Shown here: piece after piece, positions 12,269 through 14,051 of the stretch
Position numbering within the stretch: the stretch's first letter is position 1
Layout: each line of letters begins with the position of its first letter
Source of the DNA: JAGQNK01 sp964573155
GTDB lineage: Bacteria; Patescibacteriota; Saccharimonadia; Saccharimonadales; JAGQNK01
Assembly (NCBI GenBank): GCA_964573155.1
Contig: CAZNIN010000015.1
Span: forward strand, 1 to 14,051
Reading direction: 5' to 3'
Length of the DNA stretch: 14,051 nt
Notes under the pieces: generated by a model
Told to the model about the DNA's origin: nothing
The model's input: only the letters and a program-made list of their open reading frames with translations
Databases searched by the model: none
Translations under genes and position numbers: made by a program

Positions 12269-12841
12269 ATGACAAAAGACGATATCATAACCTTACCCAA
12301 TGCTCATTTGCGTGAGCGCTCTCAAAAAGTCGGTATCATTACCGATGAAATTAAACAACTCATTCATGACATGGAAGCTGCAACGCTTGACTGGGAAGAC
12401 AGTCGCAAACATGAAGTCGGGGTTGCCCTCGCCGCAATCCAGATAGACAAGAAGTTGCGTGTCGTAGTCGTTCGCAACAACTTCGACGACAAATCTGATC
12501 GTACATTTCACACATTTATAAATCCTAAGATTACAAAATTTGAAGGTGAGCTAGTTGAAGACTTCGAAGGCTGCCTGAGTGTGCGCGACATTTATGGGAA
12601 GGTCAAGCGTCACTCGAAAGTTCGGGTAAGCGCCACAGACCTCAGCGGTAAAGAAGTTCGGGTCACCGCCGAAGGCTTCTTGGCCCGTGTATTCCAACAT
12701 GAAATCGACCATACCAACGGCATTGTTTTCATAGATCACATCAAAAATAATCGCGAAGCGTTCTTCAGACTGGACACTGAAGGTCACCTAGAGCCACTCA
12801 ACTATGACAAAGACATCAAAGACAACGCGGAACTCTGGTAA
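12269..12841 (+). CDS. def: Peptide deformylase
   Basis: Metalloenzyme that removes the formyl group from the N-terminal methionine of new proteins before Map acts. At 190 residues it has normal length. Motif 1 is GVALAAIQ (51-58), motif 2 EGCLS (100-104) and motif 3 HEIDH (144-148). Metal ligands are C102, H144 and H148; E145 is the catalytic acid/base and Q58 stabilises the transition state. Motif 1 differs from canonical GxGLAAxQ by Ala for the second Gly. It starts 13 nt after priA without a clear Shine-Dalgarno, so it may be coupled to priA or read from its own leaderless transcript. Its last 38 nt overlap fmt in another frame, the classic def-fmt pairing. Confidence 0.97.
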   Translation: MTKDDIITLPNAHLRERSQKVGIITDEIKQLIHDMEAATLDWEDSRKHEVGVALAAIQIDKKLRVVVVRNNFDDKSDRTFHTFINPKITKFEGELVEDFEGCLSVRDIYGKVKRHSKVRVSATDLSGKEVRVTAEGFLARVFQHEIDHTNGIVFIDHIKNNREAFFRLDTEGHLEPLNYDKDIKDNAELW

Positions 12842-13733
12842 GCCCACCATCGTATTCTTTGGGAGCGGTCCGGTTGCAGCCGAGTCCTTACGGCTTCTTG
12901 CTCATGACTTCATCGTAGAAGCAATCGTTACCAAGCCATCGACAATGTCAGAAATGAGCTTAATCTTGTCAGAGACGCCCGTGTATGCGGTTGCGCACAA
13001 AAAGGAACTCGATGAACTTATCGACTCAAAACCATTCAGTAGCGAGCTGGGTATCCTCATTGACTTTGGTATAATTGTCAGTCAAAAAGTAATCGACTAC
13101 TTCCCGCTTAGCATAGTAAATAGTCACTTTTCACTATTGCCAGAGCTGCGTGGCGCCGACCCAATCACTTTCGCCATCCTATCCGGTCAAAAAGAAACTG
13201 GGGTCAGCCTTATGCTCCTCGTCGAGGCCATGGACGAAGGCCCACTCCTTGCGCAAAGTACCTACACTATAAAAGACAATGAGACAGCCATTACACTTAC
13301 AGAGCAGCTCGTCCGCCTGAGCTACAAGCTCCTTAAAGAAAACATCCCTCCCTACGTTGGCGGTACACTGAAGTTATATCCACAACAAACATCTGACATT
13401 ACCCCCACATATACTCGTAAACTTACCAAAGCAGACGGTGTTCTGGATTTCAGTAAGCCCGCCCTCCAGTTAGAGCGCGAGATTCGAGCTTTCGCCGAAT
13501 GGCCTAAAAGCCGCACTGTTGTGGCCGGAAAAGATGTAATAATCACAAGAGCAGAAGCTGTCCAAGAGGTAAACACAGGCTCCACTCCCGGCGATGCGTA
13601 CGTAAACAAGCCTGGAAAAAATATATTAATCACAACATCCGAGGGTTCGTTGTTGATCAAACAATTAAAGCCTGCTGGGAAAAAAGAAATGACCGCCGAG
13701 GCATTCCTCGCCGGTCATAAAAAATTACTGTAG
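12804..13733 (+). CDS. fmt: Methionyl-tRNA formyltransferase
   Basis: Transfers a formyl group from 10-formyl-tetrahydrofolate to Met-tRNA-fMet, producing the initiator tRNA that makes the neighbouring deformylase necessary. The 309 residues match the family. The N-terminal Rossmann-type strand is TIVFFGSGPVAAESL (15-29), the active-site motif NSHFSLLPELRGADP (106-120) holds catalytic N106 and H108, and D144 lies in AMDEGPLL. The C-terminal OB-like tRNA-binding domain (about 203-309) begins at PTYTRKLTKADGVLDF, a family hallmark. The usual SLLP loop and RGADP are intact. The ATG at 12804 is the only usable start before the first strand, forcing a 38-nt overlap with def; translation is probably coupled. 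Its 3' end carries, on the opposite strand, a terminator for the converging gene. Confidence 0.97.
   Translation: MTKTSKTTRNSGKPTIVFFGSGPVAAESLRLLAHDFIVEAIVTKPSTMSEMSLILSETPVYAVAHKKELDELIDSKPFSSELGILIDFGIIVSQKVIDYFPLSIVNSHFSLLPELRGADPITFAILSGQKETGVSLMLLVEAMDEGPLLAQSTYTIKDNETAITLTEQLVRLSYKLLKENIPPYVGGTLKLYPQQTSDITPTYTRKLTKADGVLDFSKPALQLEREIRAFAEWPKSRTVVAGKDVIITRAEAVQEVNTGSTPGDAYVNKPGKNILITTSEGSLLIKQLKPAGKKEMTAEAFLAGHKKLL
13677..13716 (-). terminator. Intrinsic terminator of the DUF5663-like gene, antisense within fmt
   Basis: On the minus strand a GC-rich hairpin (11-bp arms with one mismatch, 13691-13701 with 13706-13716, loop AATG) is followed by ATTTCTTTTTT (13680-13690). It lies 24-50 nt beyond the stop codon of the converging gene and inside the last fmt codons. 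On the plus strand no U-run follows, so it acts in one direction. Confidence 0.75.
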
Positions 13734-13739
13734 TGGGCT

Positions 13740-14051
13740 CTATGCTGCGGCTGGCGGCTGTTGTTCTGGCGGAAGCTGTTGTGCCTCTTTGCTCGCTGCA
13801 ACGATTTGTGGGGCGGCCTGTTTGATTTCAGCCTTTAGGGCGTCGAGCTCTTCGGCAACAACCTGCTTATAGTTCGGGAAGTTCGTCTCAAGCCATTTGA
13901 GAGCACCAGCTTCATCGTTCTTGTCGATAAAACCCTCGAACTCATCCAATTGCTCGTTAGTCATCTTTTCGGCCAGCTTCATGCCTACCCGCATCTCTAG
14001 TGTTTCGTAGATATGCGCCAGCATCTTGTTCTTTTCATCGGCCGGCAATTC
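13740..14051 (-). CDS. DUF5663-like hypothetical protein, N-terminus outside window
   Basis: The frame is open to the last base, so the gene begins beyond 14051; about 103 residues are visible and the stop is TAG at 13740-13742. The visible part starts ELPADEKNKMLAHIYETLEMRVGMKLAEKMTNEQLDEFEGFI, a helical, acidic module that resembles the DUF5663 proteins common in Patescibacteria. A second helical stretch (WLETNFPNYKQVVAEELDALKAEI) and a low-complexity Gln/Pro/Ala tail ending PPAAA follow. It has no signal peptide or membrane segment in the visible part and no catalytic motif. A TTG at 14048 could be read as a start, but the LPADEK sequence looks internal. Its stop lies 6 nt from the fmt stop, tail to tail. 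Function unknown. Confidence 0.7.
   Translation of the reverse strand, partial: ELPADEKNKMLAHIYETLEMRVGMKLAEKMTNEQLDEFEGFIDKNDEAGALKWLETNFPNYKQVVAEELDALKAEIKQAAPQIVAASKEAQQLPPEQQPPAAA

Noticed and set aside
13740..14048. TTG at 14048 as the true start of the DUF5663-like gene
   Set aside because: The frame is open to the window edge with Glu before it, and the sequence there looks like an internal loop of the family rather than an N-terminus.

Overview
The window is a contiguous block of housekeeping genes interrupted by one assembly gap. It most likely comes from a Candidatus Saccharibacteria (TM7)/Patescibacteria genome. This rests on the protein families rather than a marker gene: a eukaryote-type IleRS, a single-chain B12-dependent ribonucleotide reductase with NrdR, a compact PriA, a DUF5663-like protein, and the neighbourhood rpsU-yqeY-map-ftsA-ftsZ-nrdR-nrdJ. 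TGA is used as an ordinary stop (trx-like gene, ftsA, priA), so the UGA-glycine code of Absconditabacteria/Gracilibacteria does not apply. Base composition looks balanced throughout. No mobile element, CRISPR array, tRNA or rRNA gene was seen.

Left part (1-5781), minus strand. The 5' 543 codons of ileS are preceded by a long leader that folds as a T-box riboswitch. Upstream lie a small cysteine-free thioredoxin-fold gene, a bidirectional terminator, a 69-nt inverted-repeat element, nrdJ with its own promoter and a leader of about 150 nt, and nrdR with two NrdR boxes over its candidate promoter.

Middle (5965-9579), minus strand: ftsZ and ftsA (divisome), map, a 100-N scaffold gap, and the first 23 codons of yqeY. 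Upstream (9655-10223), rpsU and a winged-helix regulator lie on the same strand, with a terminator between rpsU and yqeY.

Right part (10315-13733), plus strand: priA-def-fmt. Replication restart is followed by the enzyme pair that formylates initiator tRNA and deformylates nascent protein. It is divergent from the winged-helix gene across a compact double promoter. A DUF5663-like gene converges on fmt, and its probable terminator lies antisense within the fmt coding sequence.

The genes serve protein synthesis and maturation (ileS, rpsU, map, def, fmt), dNTP supply (nrdJ, nrdR), division (ftsZ, ftsA) and replication restart (priA). Regulation is the most notable layer. Five genes (trx-like, ftsA, rpsU, priA, def) have a -10 element 6-7 nt before the ATG, which predicts leaderless mRNAs. 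By contrast ileS, nrdJ and ftsZ have real leaders with Shine-Dalgarno sequences, and ileS has a T-box whose conserved bulge can also pair with the Shine-Dalgarno. All RNA folds and promoters were read by eye.
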